A stretch of 64,000 bases of DNA from an uncultured Lentisphaeria bacterium (lineage in GTDB: Bacteria; Verrucomicrobiota; Lentisphaeria; Victivallales; UBA1829): positions 117,977-181,976 of the forward strand of contig CAJKAR010000003.1 in the NCBI GenBank assembly GCA_905197955.1, given 5' to 3'. Of the stretch, positions 33,938 to 42,906 are shown piece after piece. Position 1 is the first letter of the stretch. Each line of letters opens with the position of its first letter. The notes beneath the pieces are model-generated. The model was not told the origin of the DNA and made no database searches. It was given only the letters and a program-made list of their open reading frames with translations. Both the position numbers and the translations under genes were made by a program.

Positions 33938-35920
33938 TCAGGCATTGTTCCGGAACATCGCGAATCCGGCCTGCTGCGGAACGATTACCTCCATCTTGTC
34001 CTTGCCGAGTTCGGCGCACCTGCCCTCCCCGGCGATCAGTTTCCAGTCGCCGGAAGGAATCTCCACTTCCATGGAACGGCAGGTGCTGTCTTTTTCACGA
34101 TAGACAATCAGGAAACCGGAAGTTGAATAAAATCCGGTCAGGGCTTTTCCGGACGGTTCCTCTCCGATCGGATAGATGTCGCCGGCGAACAGTTTTTTCC
34201 GCACTTCACGATGAAGCTCCATCATCCGGCGAAGCTCGGCGCGCTCCTCGGGAGTCGTCAGAGACGGGGCGAACCAGAGAAGCGGATTGGCAAACATTGC
34301 CACCGCCATCCAGTAGGTCCAGGGATACGCATCGGGCGAGCCTTCTTTTTTCGTCCGGTAAAATTCGCGGTTGATGTCGCCGATATACGGTATTTCAATC
34401 TGAAGCATCTGAGGACGCATGTATTTCGAGAGCTTCCACAAACTGCGAAGAGTCTTCTCCGGATGATAGCCGCGTCCCCATTGATGACAGACATAACGAT
34501 TCTGCAGGAAGATGTTTCCATATTCCAGCATCCGGAAATATCCGGGCCGCTGACCGGAGGTCGTATCCAGATTGAAAAAGATCTCGCCGTTCGACTCCTC
34601 CCGGGCCGTCCGCAGAAGCGTTTCCAGATTCCGCTCCGCCTCCGAGGTCCGGATCAGAACACCATCTATCTTAAAAATGTTGAATCCGTATTCGCGATGG
34701 TATTTCAGAAGCATGTCACAGAAGGATCTCCAGTCACGATACTCCGCATTAGAACTCGGAGCCACCCAGAGCGAAGGCTCCACACCGGCTTCCTTTGCAC
34801 ACTCCACCAGCTTCCGGAAGGAACCGCCGAGGCGCTCCCGCGAAACATCCCAGAACGCAGGCTGAATATGACGGTTCCGATTAATCATCTCGCCGAGACT
34901 GCCTCCCTCCTGCCAGGAATCGTCGATCTGATAATGAGTGGCCCCGGCTTCTCCGGCGGCCTTCAGTTCCGCCATCAGGAACTCTTCGGACACCAGAGAT
35001 GGAAATTTACCGCATCCCCATGGATTCACCGTCACCGAACAATGCTTCTCGCTCAGCCGGAACCGGGCCCGCAGATACTTTTTCAAAACGGTGCACGCAT
35101 CCTTTTCCGATGCGTAAAGCCCCAGGACATTGCGGCAGGAAACGAATTCCCGGTCAGGTACAATCTCCGACGGATGCACTCCCCAGCAGCAGGAAAATAC
35201 CGCAGATCCCTCCAGACGGAAATCGTAAGATTCCCAGTCGCGCCGCTCCTGAGACGGCGGAGCCTCCTGAAGATAGAACAATCCGCTTCCATCCTCCCCG
35301 GAGGCATAAAACAGATTGCCGCGCATCTTCCCGGACTGGATCTCATGCTCAAAAACAAGATCATCATGCAAATCGGTACGCGCCCGGAATTCGACCGTTT
35401 TCCGGGGCTTCAGCGAATCCGCCAGACGGAGACCATCTACACAGCTTTCCATGCGCAGCTCCGGGATCCTGTCCAAATTCCAGTTGTACTCGTAGGAACG
35501 CTGGCTCCAGAAAAAATTCGGCATCACAGCGGTCCGCAGCGTATTCCAGACCGCAATCGCCGGCTGGCCGGGATATACCGCAAAGAAACGCCGGAACACC
35601 AGATCCTGTACCGGTTCGCGCATAACAACGCAGACCAGAAGATGGGGCGAATCAAACCGATCCTGTTCCACGGCTTCCGCCTTCACCTCCGTCACCTCGT
35701 ATACAATTCCATCGAAATCCGGGCCGTTCAATCCGATGAAAGAAAAATCCGGCTGCTCCTTTTCCGGTGAGGCGAACTCCCGTCCTGCCGCATCTTTCAG
35801 GGAGATGGTCCGGGGAATTCCAGAGGAAAGATCCATTTCCCGGATAATCTTTTCATTTCCGACGGTCAGTCGTGAACCGTCATAACGCATATAGCAATCC
35901 TGATAGTGAAATTCATTCAT
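33938..35920 (-). CDS. GH36-like alpha-galactosidase-type glycoside hydrolase
   Basis: 660 residues from the ATG at 35920 (AGGTGG 7 bases before); a GTG two codons upstream is possible. The N-terminal supersandwich spans about 1-290. The barrel has ATHYQIDDSWQEGG, EPSLWVAPSS and FKIDGV with the nucleophile candidate Asp419. FNLDTTSGQRPGYFRMLEYGN follows and replaces the usual acid/base SRxGxxD loop. The family resemblance is to GH36/GH27 but the motifs are divergent, so the specificity may not be alpha-galactosides. There is no signal peptide. It begins 12 bp after the mutarotase-like gene in the same operon. Confidence 0.75.
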   Translation of the reverse strand: MNEFHYQDCYMRYDGSRLTVGNEKIIREMDLSSGIPRTISLKDAAGREFASPEKEQPDFSFIGLNGPDFDGIVYEVTEVKAEAVEQDRFDSPHLLVCVVMREPVQDLVFRRFFAVYPGQPAIAVWNTLRTAVMPNFFWSQRSYEYNWNLDRIPELRMESCVDGLRLADSLKPRKTVEFRARTDLHDDLVFEHEIQSGKMRGNLFYASGEDGSGLFYLQEAPPSQERRDWESYDFRLEGSAVFSCCWGVHPSEIVPDREFVSCRNVLGLYASEKDACTVLKKYLRARFRLSEKHCSVTVNPWGCGKFPSLVSEEFLMAELKAAGEAGATHYQIDDSWQEGGSLGEMINRNRHIQPAFWDVSRERLGGSFRKLVECAKEAGVEPSLWVAPSSNAEYRDWRSFCDMLLKYHREYGFNIFKIDGVLIRTSEAERNLETLLRTAREESNGEIFFNLDTTSGQRPGYFRMLEYGNIFLQNRYVCHQWGRGYHPEKTLRSLWKLSKYMRPQMLQIEIPYIGDINREFYRTKKEGSPDAYPWTYWMAVAMFANPLLWFAPSLTTPEERAELRRMMELHREVRKKLFAGDIYPIGEEPSGKALTGFYSTSGFLIVYREKDSTCRSMEVEIPSGDWKLIAGEGRCAELGKDKMEVIVPQQAGFAMFRNNA

Positions 35921-35932
35921 TTGCACACCACC

Positions 35933-37084
35933 TTATCTTCCCATTACAAATTCATAATCCACCGGAACAGAGACCCGTTTTCCCTTCCAGTCGATGAATG
36001 TGACACATCCATCGCCGAATTCGACTTCCTCCACCTTTCCGAAATCCGCCGGAACCGGTGCAACTCCCTGAATATGACGGATTTCTGTCGGTTTCTCTTT
36101 CTGGAAACGGATCGTCGTCGGGAAGCCCTTGTCGTTCAGAAAGTTGTGATCAATGGAAGGCTTGAGTCCTTCGGCAAAAAAGGAGCAGGTATCCTCCACC
36201 CCGATGCAGTATGTCCTGCCGTTCCACGGAGCGAAGAACCTGCCGGAATTCGAAATCCAGAGCGTCGTGGAAGGAAGCACGGCAGCATCCTTCAGGGCAA
36301 ACCAGAGATATCCCTGCTCCGGATAGACGGCAACCACCCACGCCGGTTTGTCCGAAGGCTTCTTGAATACAGAAAACAGATCCGTAAATCCATAAGGGGA
36401 AGGAAATTCAGAATAGTCGATCGAATCCAGATCCCTCGGCAGAGCGGGAACGGCGGAAATGGCTGTGAACTCTTTTCCGCGGTCAAGAATCTGATACGCC
36501 TCTTTCCGCGGATCGGAAAAGATTCCGGGACAGGTCATGCCGAAATCAAATTTTCCGACCGAAAGATACATTTTCTCCCCATTCTCCGGCATTTTGATGA
36601 TCGGATGATGTCCCAGCGCCATCTCTCCGGAACTGTTTGATATCGTGTGGGTAAAATAAAAAACAGGATGCTTCCGGTTGATTTTCACGGTTTTGACAAC
36701 ATCCGCCTTCCGGACCTTGACGGAAATGCCGAATGCAATCGTAGAGACATCGCCGGAGACCGATGCGGAAAGCAGCTCCCACTTCTCCCCGGAAACCTCG
36801 CCGTGGGCCGGATGCTTCTCTCCGTTCACAAGTTCCGCATTGCCTCCGAACGGCATGCAGAAAATCTCTCCACGCAGATTCTTCAGCGCCCCGGACAGCC
36901 CGGTTTTATCCTCATCCTGCCATGGAGTCAGGTGATAGGGCATGATCGCTTTCCCCCCGACCGTAAAAGTCACCGGCGCAATCTGCCCCCCTTCCTCCGT
37001 AACGAAAAGTTCAATGTTTTCCGTGCTAATCAGCCAGCCGTCCGCATTATGCGAATTGGTTTTCGTGACAAAATTCTCAGCCAT
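35933..37084 (-). CDS. Aldose 1-epimerase / galactose mutarotase-like fold protein
   Basis: 383 residues with GAGGAG before the ATG. It is beta-rich throughout, with the supersandwich pattern of mutarotase-like proteins: an early TEEGGQIAPVTF strand, LRGEIFCMPFGG, HPAHGEVS with a candidate catalytic His, ISNSSGEMALGHHPII with a second His pair, and GVEDTCSFFAEG with an acidic residue. It probably interconverts anomers of, or binds, the sugar processed by the GH36 and CE15 enzymes downstream. It is the first gene of that minus-strand operon. The exact sugar is unknown. Confidence 0.7.
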   Translation of the reverse strand: MAENFVTKTNSHNADGWLISTENIELFVTEEGGQIAPVTFTVGGKAIMPYHLTPWQDEDKTGLSGALKNLRGEIFCMPFGGNAELVNGEKHPAHGEVSGEKWELLSASVSGDVSTIAFGISVKVRKADVVKTVKINRKHPVFYFTHTISNSSGEMALGHHPIIKMPENGEKMYLSVGKFDFGMTCPGIFSDPRKEAYQILDRGKEFTAISAVPALPRDLDSIDYSEFPSPYGFTDLFSVFKKPSDKPAWVVAVYPEQGYLWFALKDAAVLPSTTLWISNSGRFFAPWNGRTYCIGVEDTCSFFAEGLKPSIDHNFLNDKGFPTTIRFQKEKPTEIRHIQGVAPVPADFGKVEEVEFGDGCVTFIDWKGKRVSVPVDYEFVMGR

Positions 37085-37117
37085 AAAAAAACTCCTCTGC
37101 TATGATTTCAGCACAGT

Positions 37118-37146
37118 AAGGTACGATCGCAAGGGGAATTATTCAA
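37118..37146 (-). promoter_or_regulatory. Possible promoter of the mutarotase-GH36-CE15-DUF2264 operon
   Basis: Minus strand TTGAAT (37141-37146), 17 bases, TACCTT (37118-37123), about 35 bp before the mutarotase-like ATG. The -10 match is weak. Confidence 0.4.
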
Positions 37147-37166
37147 GAGGAAAGCATCATAAATTC

Positions 37167-37195
37167 TTGACAAAACGGATATGAGTCGGTATGTT
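37167..37195 (+). promoter_or_regulatory. Sigma70-type promoter of mscS
   Basis: TTGACA (37167-37172), 17 bases, TATGTT (37190-37195), 43 bp before the mechanosensitive channel gene. Confidence 0.75.
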
Positions 37196-37238
37196 AACGC
37201 AAAAATTGTCAACACACAAAAATCCAATCGAGGGAACT

Positions 37239-38513
37239 ATGAAACGCATTCTGATTCTGATGCTTCTGGGAATGACTCTCTTTGCCTTTGCCCAGATCCC
37301 CGCGGCGGCGGCACTCGGCAGCAAAAAGCAGTCGGCGGAAGCGCCGGCCGTCACACAGAAGGTCACTCCGCAGCAGATCCAGGAGGAACTTATCACTTAT
37401 GACTCCGGACAGGAGATCAAAGCATTCCTCAAGGGGGAAACAACATCGCAACTCATTTATACATCAGGAGTTATTATTTTCACTTTCCTGGCAGCCGGAC
37501 TGGTTGCCTATCTTCTGCGCCGGAAATGGAAACGAATTCAGGAAAAGGGGGGAGCTGCGGCATTGTCCGGACGCATTCTGGCTTCGCCGGTCTCGACCTC
37601 CGTCATCATTGCGGGACTTTACCTGAGTATTCTGCCGTATCTGGTCTCCCTGCCATTGAAAACCTTCCGGATGACAGAACGGGTGCTCGAAGCGGCTCTC
37701 TGCGCGATGGTGGCATGGCTGATCTACCGGTTTGTCGATCTGCTGGATTACGCACTCGAAAAAATTGTGGATAAATCAGGCAATCACATTGATGTCCTGA
37801 TTCTCGGAATCATCCGCAGGATTGCCAAAGTTACAGTTGTCATTCTGTCCATTCTGTTCATCGGGCAGAACATTCTAAATTTGAACATCACGACACTGCT
37901 TGCCGGTGCCGGAGTGGTCGGTCTTGCCGTTGCATTTGCGGCACAGGATACGATTGCCAACTTCTTCGGCTCCATCATGCTGATCATCGACAAACCGTTC
38001 GGGGTCGGCGACTTCATCAAGCTGGACACCTTTTCCGGAACCGTGGAGCGGGTCGGCCTCCGGAGTACAGCCATCCGGACCCTGGATGGAAATCTCATTA
38101 CGATTCCGAACAAAAATGCCGCAGGAGTCCCCGTGGAAAACGTCTCGATGCGGTCGAACATCAAAAAGATTCTGAATCTCGGACTCACTTACGACACCTC
38201 GCCGGAAAAGATGCGGCGGGCAATCGAAATCCTCCATGAAATCTTTGACAATCACGAAGGAATGGCCCCCGAACTCCCCCCGAAAATCAATTTCACGGAA
38301 TTCAAGGATTTCTCCCTGAACATTCAGGTCATTGTCTGGTACCATCCAAATGATTTTATGAAATCCCTCGAATGGATGACGGAAAAAAACCTTGAAATTC
38401 TGGACCGATTCAACGCGGAAGGTCTTGATTTCGCCTTCCCGAGCAATACCACCTATCTGGCCTACGATGCCAAGAGAAGAATCGGACTGGATATTACGGC
38501 AAAATCGGAATAA
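37239..38513 (+). CDS. Small-conductance mechanosensitive channel (MscS family) with signal peptide
   Basis: 424 residues from the ATG at 37239, with GAGGG 6 bases upstream. A cleavable signal (MKRILILMLLGMTLFAFA) is followed by a periplasmic segment, then membrane helices at about 80-105, 125-150, 160-180 and 205-245. The pore helix and MscS hallmark are LLAGAGVVGLAVAFAAQDTIANFFGSIMLIIDKPFGVGDFI, followed by the beta domain with GTVERVGLRSTAIRTLDGNLITIPN. It releases solutes under hypo-osmotic stress. It is longer than E. coli MscS because of the N-terminal extension. Confidence 0.92.
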   Translation: MKRILILMLLGMTLFAFAQIPAAAALGSKKQSAEAPAVTQKVTPQQIQEELITYDSGQEIKAFLKGETTSQLIYTSGVIIFTFLAAGLVAYLLRRKWKRIQEKGGAAALSGRILASPVSTSVIIAGLYLSILPYLVSLPLKTFRMTERVLEAALCAMVAWLIYRFVDLLDYALEKIVDKSGNHIDVLILGIIRRIAKVTVVILSILFIGQNILNLNITTLLAGAGVVGLAVAFAAQDTIANFFGSIMLIIDKPFGVGDFIKLDTFSGTVERVGLRSTAIRTLDGNLITIPNKNAAGVPVENVSMRSNIKKILNLGLTYDTSPEKMRRAIEILHEIFDNHEGMAPELPPKINFTEFKDFSLNIQVIVWYHPNDFMKSLEWMTEKNLEILDRFNAEGLDFAFPSNTTYLAYDAKRRIGLDITAKSE

Positions 38514-38543
38514 TCCACCCGGACTTGCAGCTTCCGAACGTCG

Positions 38544-38572
38544 GGCGGATGTATTCGGAACATCCGCCTTTC
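38544..38572 (+). terminator. Hairpin terminator after mscS
   Basis: GGCGGATGT (38544-38552) pairs with ACATCCGCC (38560-38568) over a 7-base loop, then TTTCC. The T-run is short. Confidence 0.6.
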
Positions 38573-38651
38573 CTTGATTGCCTCCGCCATTCCTTCGAAC
38601 ATGACGGGGAATCTTCCGGGAGGTTTTACTTCAGGAATGTTAAGCATTATC

Positions 38652-38680
38652 TTGACATTTCCTGTTTCCGGGAGTATTTT
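38652..38680 (+). promoter_or_regulatory. Sigma70-type promoter of the small ORF-rsmI-gmhB operon
   Basis: TTGACA (38652-38657), 17 bases, TATTTT (38675-38680), about 60 bp before the 72-residue gene. There is no other good promoter before rsmI. Confidence 0.75.
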
Positions 38681-38738
38681 AAATATACGGAGGAGATCGA
38701 GAGAGGTAAATTTTACTTTTTTATTGAAGGAGGTCACC

Positions 38739-38957
38739 ATGCCCTCGAATGCGGAATTCAATTTAAAACGCTTGGCAAAGACTAAATTGCCGATCGAATT
38801 TGTCCGGGAGCATGCCGGCGAATGGGATCATCAGGCATGGCTTGAGTTTTGTTCATCCCTCGAAGAAAAAGGATACACCCCGATTGATCTTGATCAGGTA
38901 GGTCTTCTGCTGGAGCAGAAAAAGGTGGAATACTGGGCAGAAAGGAATTCCAAATAA
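38739..38957 (+). CDS. Small conserved-looking protein of unknown function (72 aa)
   Basis: 72 residues. The start at 38739 has a perfect GAAGGAGG about 6 bases upstream; longer in-frame ORFs start before the promoter and are unlikely. The chain is charged and amphipathic (FNLKRLAKTKLP, EHAGEWDHQAWLEFCSSLEEKGY, LDQVGLLLEQKKVEYW), probably three helices. It has no membrane segment and a single Cys. It is not a family I recognise. It sits directly before rsmI: the rsmI GTG follows its stop codon without a gap, so it is co-expressed with the rRNA methyltransferase. Confidence 0.7.
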   Translation: MPSNAEFNLKRLAKTKLPIEFVREHAGEWDHQAWLEFCSSLEEKGYTPIDLDQVGLLLEQKKVEYWAERNSK

Positions 38958-39734
38958 GTGTCCAGACTCCTGCGAAACCATTCTGCCGGCGAAACGAAAC
39001 ATCCTGTTGCGGAATCTGCCGGCAAGCTGACCATTGCTGCCACTCCGATCGGAAATCTTGAGGATATCACGCTGCGTGCGCTCCGCGCAATGAAAGAGGC
39101 CGATACGATCCTCGCGGAAGATACCAGACGGACAAGAATTCTCTGTTCCAGATTCAATATTTCCACCCGTCTGGAGAGCTATCATATTTATAACGAGCAC
39201 GGCAGGACGCCGGAACTGATCCGCCGGATCAAATCCGGAGAAAAAATTGTTCTTGTCTCCGATGCCGGAATGCCATGCATTGCCGATCCCGGATTTCTAC
39301 TGGTGAGAGATGCCGTCGAAGCAGGAATCGAACCGGAGATTCTTCCCGGAGCATCCGCATTGATCTTTTCGATTGCAGTGAGTGCTCTGCCATCCGACCG
39401 CTTTGCCTTTTATGGATTTCTGCCGGTGAAATCCGGACGCCGCGCGGCACGGCTGACGGAAATCGCGGCATCGAAAATGACTGCTGTGGTTTTCGAATCG
39501 CCCTATCGTCTGTCCAAACTGCTGAAGGAAATTCCGGAATACTTCGGAAAGGAGACGCCGGTGGTGGTTGTCAGAGAAGCGACAAAAGTCCATCAGGAGA
39601 TTCTGCGGGGAAGTGCGGAAGAACTGGAGAAAAAATACGCAAGTCGTTCCTGGAAAGGAGAATGCGTCGTTATCATTGGAGCTCCGGAAGAAGATCTTTC
39701 CCCGGAGGATGAATCGGAGGAACATCATGAATAA
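38958..39734 (+). CDS. rsmI: 16S rRNA (cytidine1402-2'-O)-methyltransferase
   Basis: 258 residues with a GTG start directly after the preceding stop. SAM-dependent TP-methylase fold: LTIAATPIGNLEDITLRALRAMKEAD at the N-terminus, EDTRRTRILCSRF, LVSDAGMPCIADPG and PGASALIFSIAVSALPSDRFAFYGFLP. It methylates the ribose O2' of C1402 in 16S rRNA together with RsmH. About 25 residues precede the core domain, so a later start is conceivable, although no internal start is better placed. It overlaps gmhB by 8 bases. Confidence 0.93.
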   Translation: MSRLLRNHSAGETKHPVAESAGKLTIAATPIGNLEDITLRALRAMKEADTILAEDTRRTRILCSRFNISTRLESYHIYNEHGRTPELIRRIKSGEKIVLVSDAGMPCIADPGFLLVRDAVEAGIEPEILPGASALIFSIAVSALPSDRFAFYGFLPVKSGRRAARLTEIAASKMTAVVFESPYRLSKLLKEIPEYFGKETPVVVVREATKVHQEILRGSAEELEKKYASRSWKGECVVIIGAPEEDLSPEDESEEHHE

Positions 39735-40293
39735 AACTTTTTTCCTGGATCGAGACGGAGTTATCATCGAAGATGAAAATTATCTTGCCGATCCGGCAAA
39801 GGTCCGTCTGTGTCCCGGCTGCGCGGAAGCGTTCAGACGGATCGCCGATGCGGGATACCGGATTATCGTTACATCCAATCAGTCCGGAATTGCCCGGGGA
39901 TATTTTTCCTGGAAAGAGGTAAAGGCAGTCGAAACGCGCATTGAGGAACTGCTCTCCAAAGAAGGCGCGCCGAAACCGGATGCCTGGTATTACTGTCCGC
40001 ATCATCCGAAAGGGATCCTTCCGGAGTACGCACAGGATTGCTCCTGCCGGAAACCGAAACCGGGACTTCTGATTCAGGCAGGACGGGAACATGAAGTCGA
40101 CTTTCCGCATTCCTATATGATTGGCGACAAGCTGTCGGATCTCAAAGCCGCCTATGCCGCAGGCTGCTGTTCCGGCGCACTCGTTCTCACAGGGCATGGC
40201 GGAGAACAGACTCCGGAACCGCTCGAGAAACCGTATCTGATCGCGGAAAATATCCTGGACGCCGTGCAGAAACTTCTTGCAGACGCTCAATAG
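39727..40293 (+). CDS. gmhB: D-glycero-beta-D-manno-heptose-1,7-bisphosphate 7-phosphatase
   Basis: 188 residues from the ATG at 39727; an upstream in-frame extension lies entirely inside rsmI. HAD-superfamily motifs: FLDRDGVI with the DxD nucleophile pair, IIVTSNQSGIARG, and a zinc-binding CPHHPKG...CSCRKPKPG loop that separates GmhB from histidinol-phosphatases. YMIGDKLSDLKAA provides the Mg ligands. It dephosphorylates the heptose bisphosphate in ADP-heptose synthesis, which fits an LPS inner core and agrees with kdsD elsewhere in the window. Confidence 0.92.
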   Translation: MNKTFFLDRDGVIIEDENYLADPAKVRLCPGCAEAFRRIADAGYRIIVTSNQSGIARGYFSWKEVKAVETRIEELLSKEGAPKPDAWYYCPHHPKGILPEYAQDCSCRKPKPGLLIQAGREHEVDFPHSYMIGDKLSDLKAAYAAGCCSGALVLTGHGGEQTPEPLEKPYLIAENILDAVQKLLADAQ

Positions 40294-40327
40294 GCCGCAG
40301 AGAAACGGCGAAAGTTGAAAAAGACTC

Positions 40328-40355
40328 TTGACATTCCGCTCCTTTGCGCTAATTT
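40328..40355 (+). promoter_or_regulatory. Sigma70-type promoter of tolB
   Basis: TTGACA (40328-40333), 16 bases, TAATTT (40350-40355), 44 bp before the tolB start. Confidence 0.65.
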
Positions 40356-40399
40356 ACCATGTCTTTTCAGAAGCAAATCCAATCACAGGAGCATAGGTC

Positions 40400-41602
40400 A
40401 TGTTGCGAACATCTTTGATTGTCACACTGAGTTTAATTTTCACGTTTGCTGTTCAAGCGCAAAGAGTTGTCAATGTCAAAGTTGATTCTGACGCCTCGGT
40501 CAACGCCTCTCTTCTCTACCGCGGAATCACCGGCAATACGGAACTGGACAAGGCCATTGCCAAAGATCTCCGGAACTGCGGCTGGTTCGATCTGGTCAAA
40601 TCCGGATATTCGAATTATATTCTCAGCGGATCGGCGACGGGCAACTCGGTTCGTCTGCAGCTGGCGGACGGAGCGGGGGCTCCGCTGGGAACGGTCACAG
40701 CAACCGATTCCACCGTCGAACGCGCCTCTCACAAGGCTGTCGATGCCCTGCTGAAATATCTGTACAAGATTCCGGGAATCTGTGCGACCAAAATTCTTTT
40801 TGTCGCCCAGACTCGTCCCATGCAGAAGGAAATCTACATGTGCAACTACGACGGCACCGGCATCACGCAGCTGACCAGAAATGCCGGTCTCTCTCTGGAT
40901 CCTGTCTGGGGACCGGGCGGAAAAACTTTCATTTACAGTTTTGTTGGAAGGACTTACACAAGTCTGGTCGAACAGGCTGTCGATTCCAACCGCAACCGCA
41001 GACTGGCCCGTTTCGCGGGACTGAATGCCGGCGGGAAAATTTCTCCCGACGGAACAAAAGTTGCACTGGTTCTGAGCAAGGACAATCAGGTGGACCTGTA
41101 TGTCCGCAGCATCAACGGCGGGGATCTCAAGCGCCTGACTAACGACAAATCGGTCGAAGCCTCCCCCTGCTGGTCTCCGGACGGAACCAAACTCTGTTAT
41201 GTTTCCGATGCGGGAGCATCCCACAGACCGCGTCTGCGTGTCATTTCCGCGACAGGCGGAACCCCGGTCACGGTTTCCGGCATTCTAGGAAGCGAAAGCG
41301 TCTCCCCCTCCTGGAGCAAGGATGGAAAAATCGCCTATTCTGCCAAGCTCGGAAACTACACGGTGGCAGTGATTGATCCGGACAATCGCCGTCCGGACAG
41401 CTATTCCAAACAGAAATACGGAGTCATTGCGGACAAAGGCGGCGACTGGGAAAGTCCCTCCTGGGCGCCCGACAACCGCCATGTGGTCTGCTCCTTCAAC
41501 TACGGCATCTACATTGTTGATACATGGACCGGAAAATCCCGGCAGATTCTCGGCGGAAAATCCCGTCTGAGCCTCCCCGACTGGTCCGGAATCCTTTACT
41601 GA
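40400..41602 (+). CDS. tolB: TolB-like periplasmic beta-propeller protein
   Basis: 400 residues with a signal peptide (MLRTSLIVTLSLIFTFAVQA). The N-terminal domain (about 25-135: LYRGITGNTELDKAIAKDLRNCGWFDLV) is TolB-type. It is followed by a WD40-like PD40 propeller with repeated motifs (LSLDPVWGPGG, ISPDGTKVALVLS, ASPCWSPDGTKLCYVS, VSPSWSKDGKIAYS, ESPSWAPDNRHVVCS). TolB links the inner-membrane TolQRA motor with Pal and keeps the outer membrane stable during division. No tolQRA or pal is adjacent; the neighbour is folC. Paralogues of TolB exist in PVC bacteria, so the orthology is likely but not proved. Confidence 0.85.
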   Translation: MLRTSLIVTLSLIFTFAVQAQRVVNVKVDSDASVNASLLYRGITGNTELDKAIAKDLRNCGWFDLVKSGYSNYILSGSATGNSVRLQLADGAGAPLGTVTATDSTVERASHKAVDALLKYLYKIPGICATKILFVAQTRPMQKEIYMCNYDGTGITQLTRNAGLSLDPVWGPGGKTFIYSFVGRTYTSLVEQAVDSNRNRRLARFAGLNAGGKISPDGTKVALVLSKDNQVDLYVRSINGGDLKRLTNDKSVEASPCWSPDGTKLCYVSDAGASHRPRLRVISATGGTPVTVSGILGSESVSPSWSKDGKIAYSAKLGNYTVAVIDPDNRRPDSYSKQKYGVIADKGGDWESPSWAPDNRHVVCSFNYGIYIVDTWTGKSRQILGGKSRLSLPDWSGILY

Positions 41603-41616
41603 CAGAGCGGAAAATC

Positions 41617-42888
41617 ATGAGTGATCTTGCATGGCTGGAATCCGTCGGATTCTTCGACATGAAACTCGGACTCGACCGGATGAGGGAACTGGCCGAGCGG
41701 CTGGGGACTCCGCAGAACCGGCTGAAATTTATTCATGTCGCCGGAAGCAATGGAAAAGGATCGGTCTGCACCTTTATTGAAAACGGACTCCGCGCCTGCG
41801 GATACAAAACTGGCTTCTACTCCTCTCCGCATCTGGCACGACTGGAAGAGAGATTCCGGATCAATGGAAAAACCGTTGAGGAGAAAGCATTTGCAAAAGC
41901 GGCGGACCGGGTTCGAAATGTCGTGGAGGCAATGCGGAAGGAACAGAACGGACCGACCTATTTTGAAATCACAACGGCAATCGCTCTTGCTCTGTTTGAG
42001 ATGGAACAAGTGGATTTCGCCATCTGGGAAGTCGGACTGGGCGGCAGACTGGATGCCACAAATATCATCACGCCGGAACTTTCCATCATCACGGGAATCT
42101 CTCTGGAGCACACGGAACATCTCGGGCCCACGCTTGCGGCGATCGCCGGAGAAAAAGCGGGAATCATCAAAGAGGGCGTTCCGGTCATCTGCGGTCCGCT
42201 CCGGAAGGAGGCGTTCGATGTGATCGCTGCAAAGGCGGAAGCTCTTCATGCGCCGCTGACCGCGGTCGCCCCCTATTCGGATCCGGTCCGGATTCTCCGG
42301 AATGCAGCTGGAAAAGCATCACAGCTGCTGACTCTGGAGGGATCGTTTGTGGAAATTCCTCTTCCTGGAGTCTATCAGAGAAACAATGCAAAAGTTGCGG
42401 CAGCGGCGCTGAGCCAGCTTTCAGCCCGATTCGGATTCGATCGGCAAACGGCGCTCGGCGGACTCCGTTATGCGGAGTGGCCCGCAAGAATGCAGTACAT
42501 TCCGGAACGCAGACTGATTATCGACGGAGCCCACAATCCGGAAGGTGCGGAAGCTCTGGCTGCATCGCTGAAAGAATTCTATCCGGATCGGAAGTTTCAT
42601 TTCCTCTGCGGCTGTTTCGCGGACAAGAATGCAAACGAGGTACTCCGGTTCTTTGCGCCTCTGGCGCTGGACTTCCAGTTCATCGAATTCGATGGATCGG
42701 GCAGAAAAATCAGGACTGCGGAAGAACTTTCGGATCTCCTGCGCACCCTTGCGCCGGGCTGTCCATCCGGACAGGCGGAACTGGAACCTTCACTCGAATC
42801 GCTCCCGGCTCCGGACGGAGAACTCACGGTGCTTTCCGGTTCTCTTCACATGTGCGGTGAGGCTCTGCACTTCCTGAACCTTCTGTAA
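41617..42888 (+). CDS. folC: Bifunctional folylpolyglutamate synthase / dihydrofolate synthase
   Basis: 423 residues from the ATG at 41617; the longer frame begins inside tolB. Mur-ligase-like ATP-grip: FIHVAGSNGKGSVCTFI (P-loop), YSSPHLARLEERFRING, VDFAIWEVGLGGRLDATNI, SIITGISLEHTEHLG, IAGEKAGIIK and RLIIDGAHNPEGAEAL. It adds glutamate to dihydropteroate and folates. It lies 14 bp after tolB. Confidence 0.93.
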   Translation: MSDLAWLESVGFFDMKLGLDRMRELAERLGTPQNRLKFIHVAGSNGKGSVCTFIENGLRACGYKTGFYSSPHLARLEERFRINGKTVEEKAFAKAADRVRNVVEAMRKEQNGPTYFEITTAIALALFEMEQVDFAIWEVGLGGRLDATNIITPELSIITGISLEHTEHLGPTLAAIAGEKAGIIKEGVPVICGPLRKEAFDVIAAKAEALHAPLTAVAPYSDPVRILRNAAGKASQLLTLEGSFVEIPLPGVYQRNNAKVAAAALSQLSARFGFDRQTALGGLRYAEWPARMQYIPERRLIIDGAHNPEGAEALAASLKEFYPDRKFHFLCGCFADKNANEVLRFFAPLALDFQFIEFDGSGRKIRTAEELSDLLRTLAPGCPSGQAELEPSLESLPAPDGELTVLSGSLHMCGEALHFLNLL

Positions 42889-42906
42889 CAGACAGAGGAT
42901 GCGGCC

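Noticed and set aside
37118..37195. A shared operator in the mutarotase/mscS divergent region
   Set aside because: I looked for a palindrome or repeat pair and saw none. mscS is probably independent of the sugar operon.
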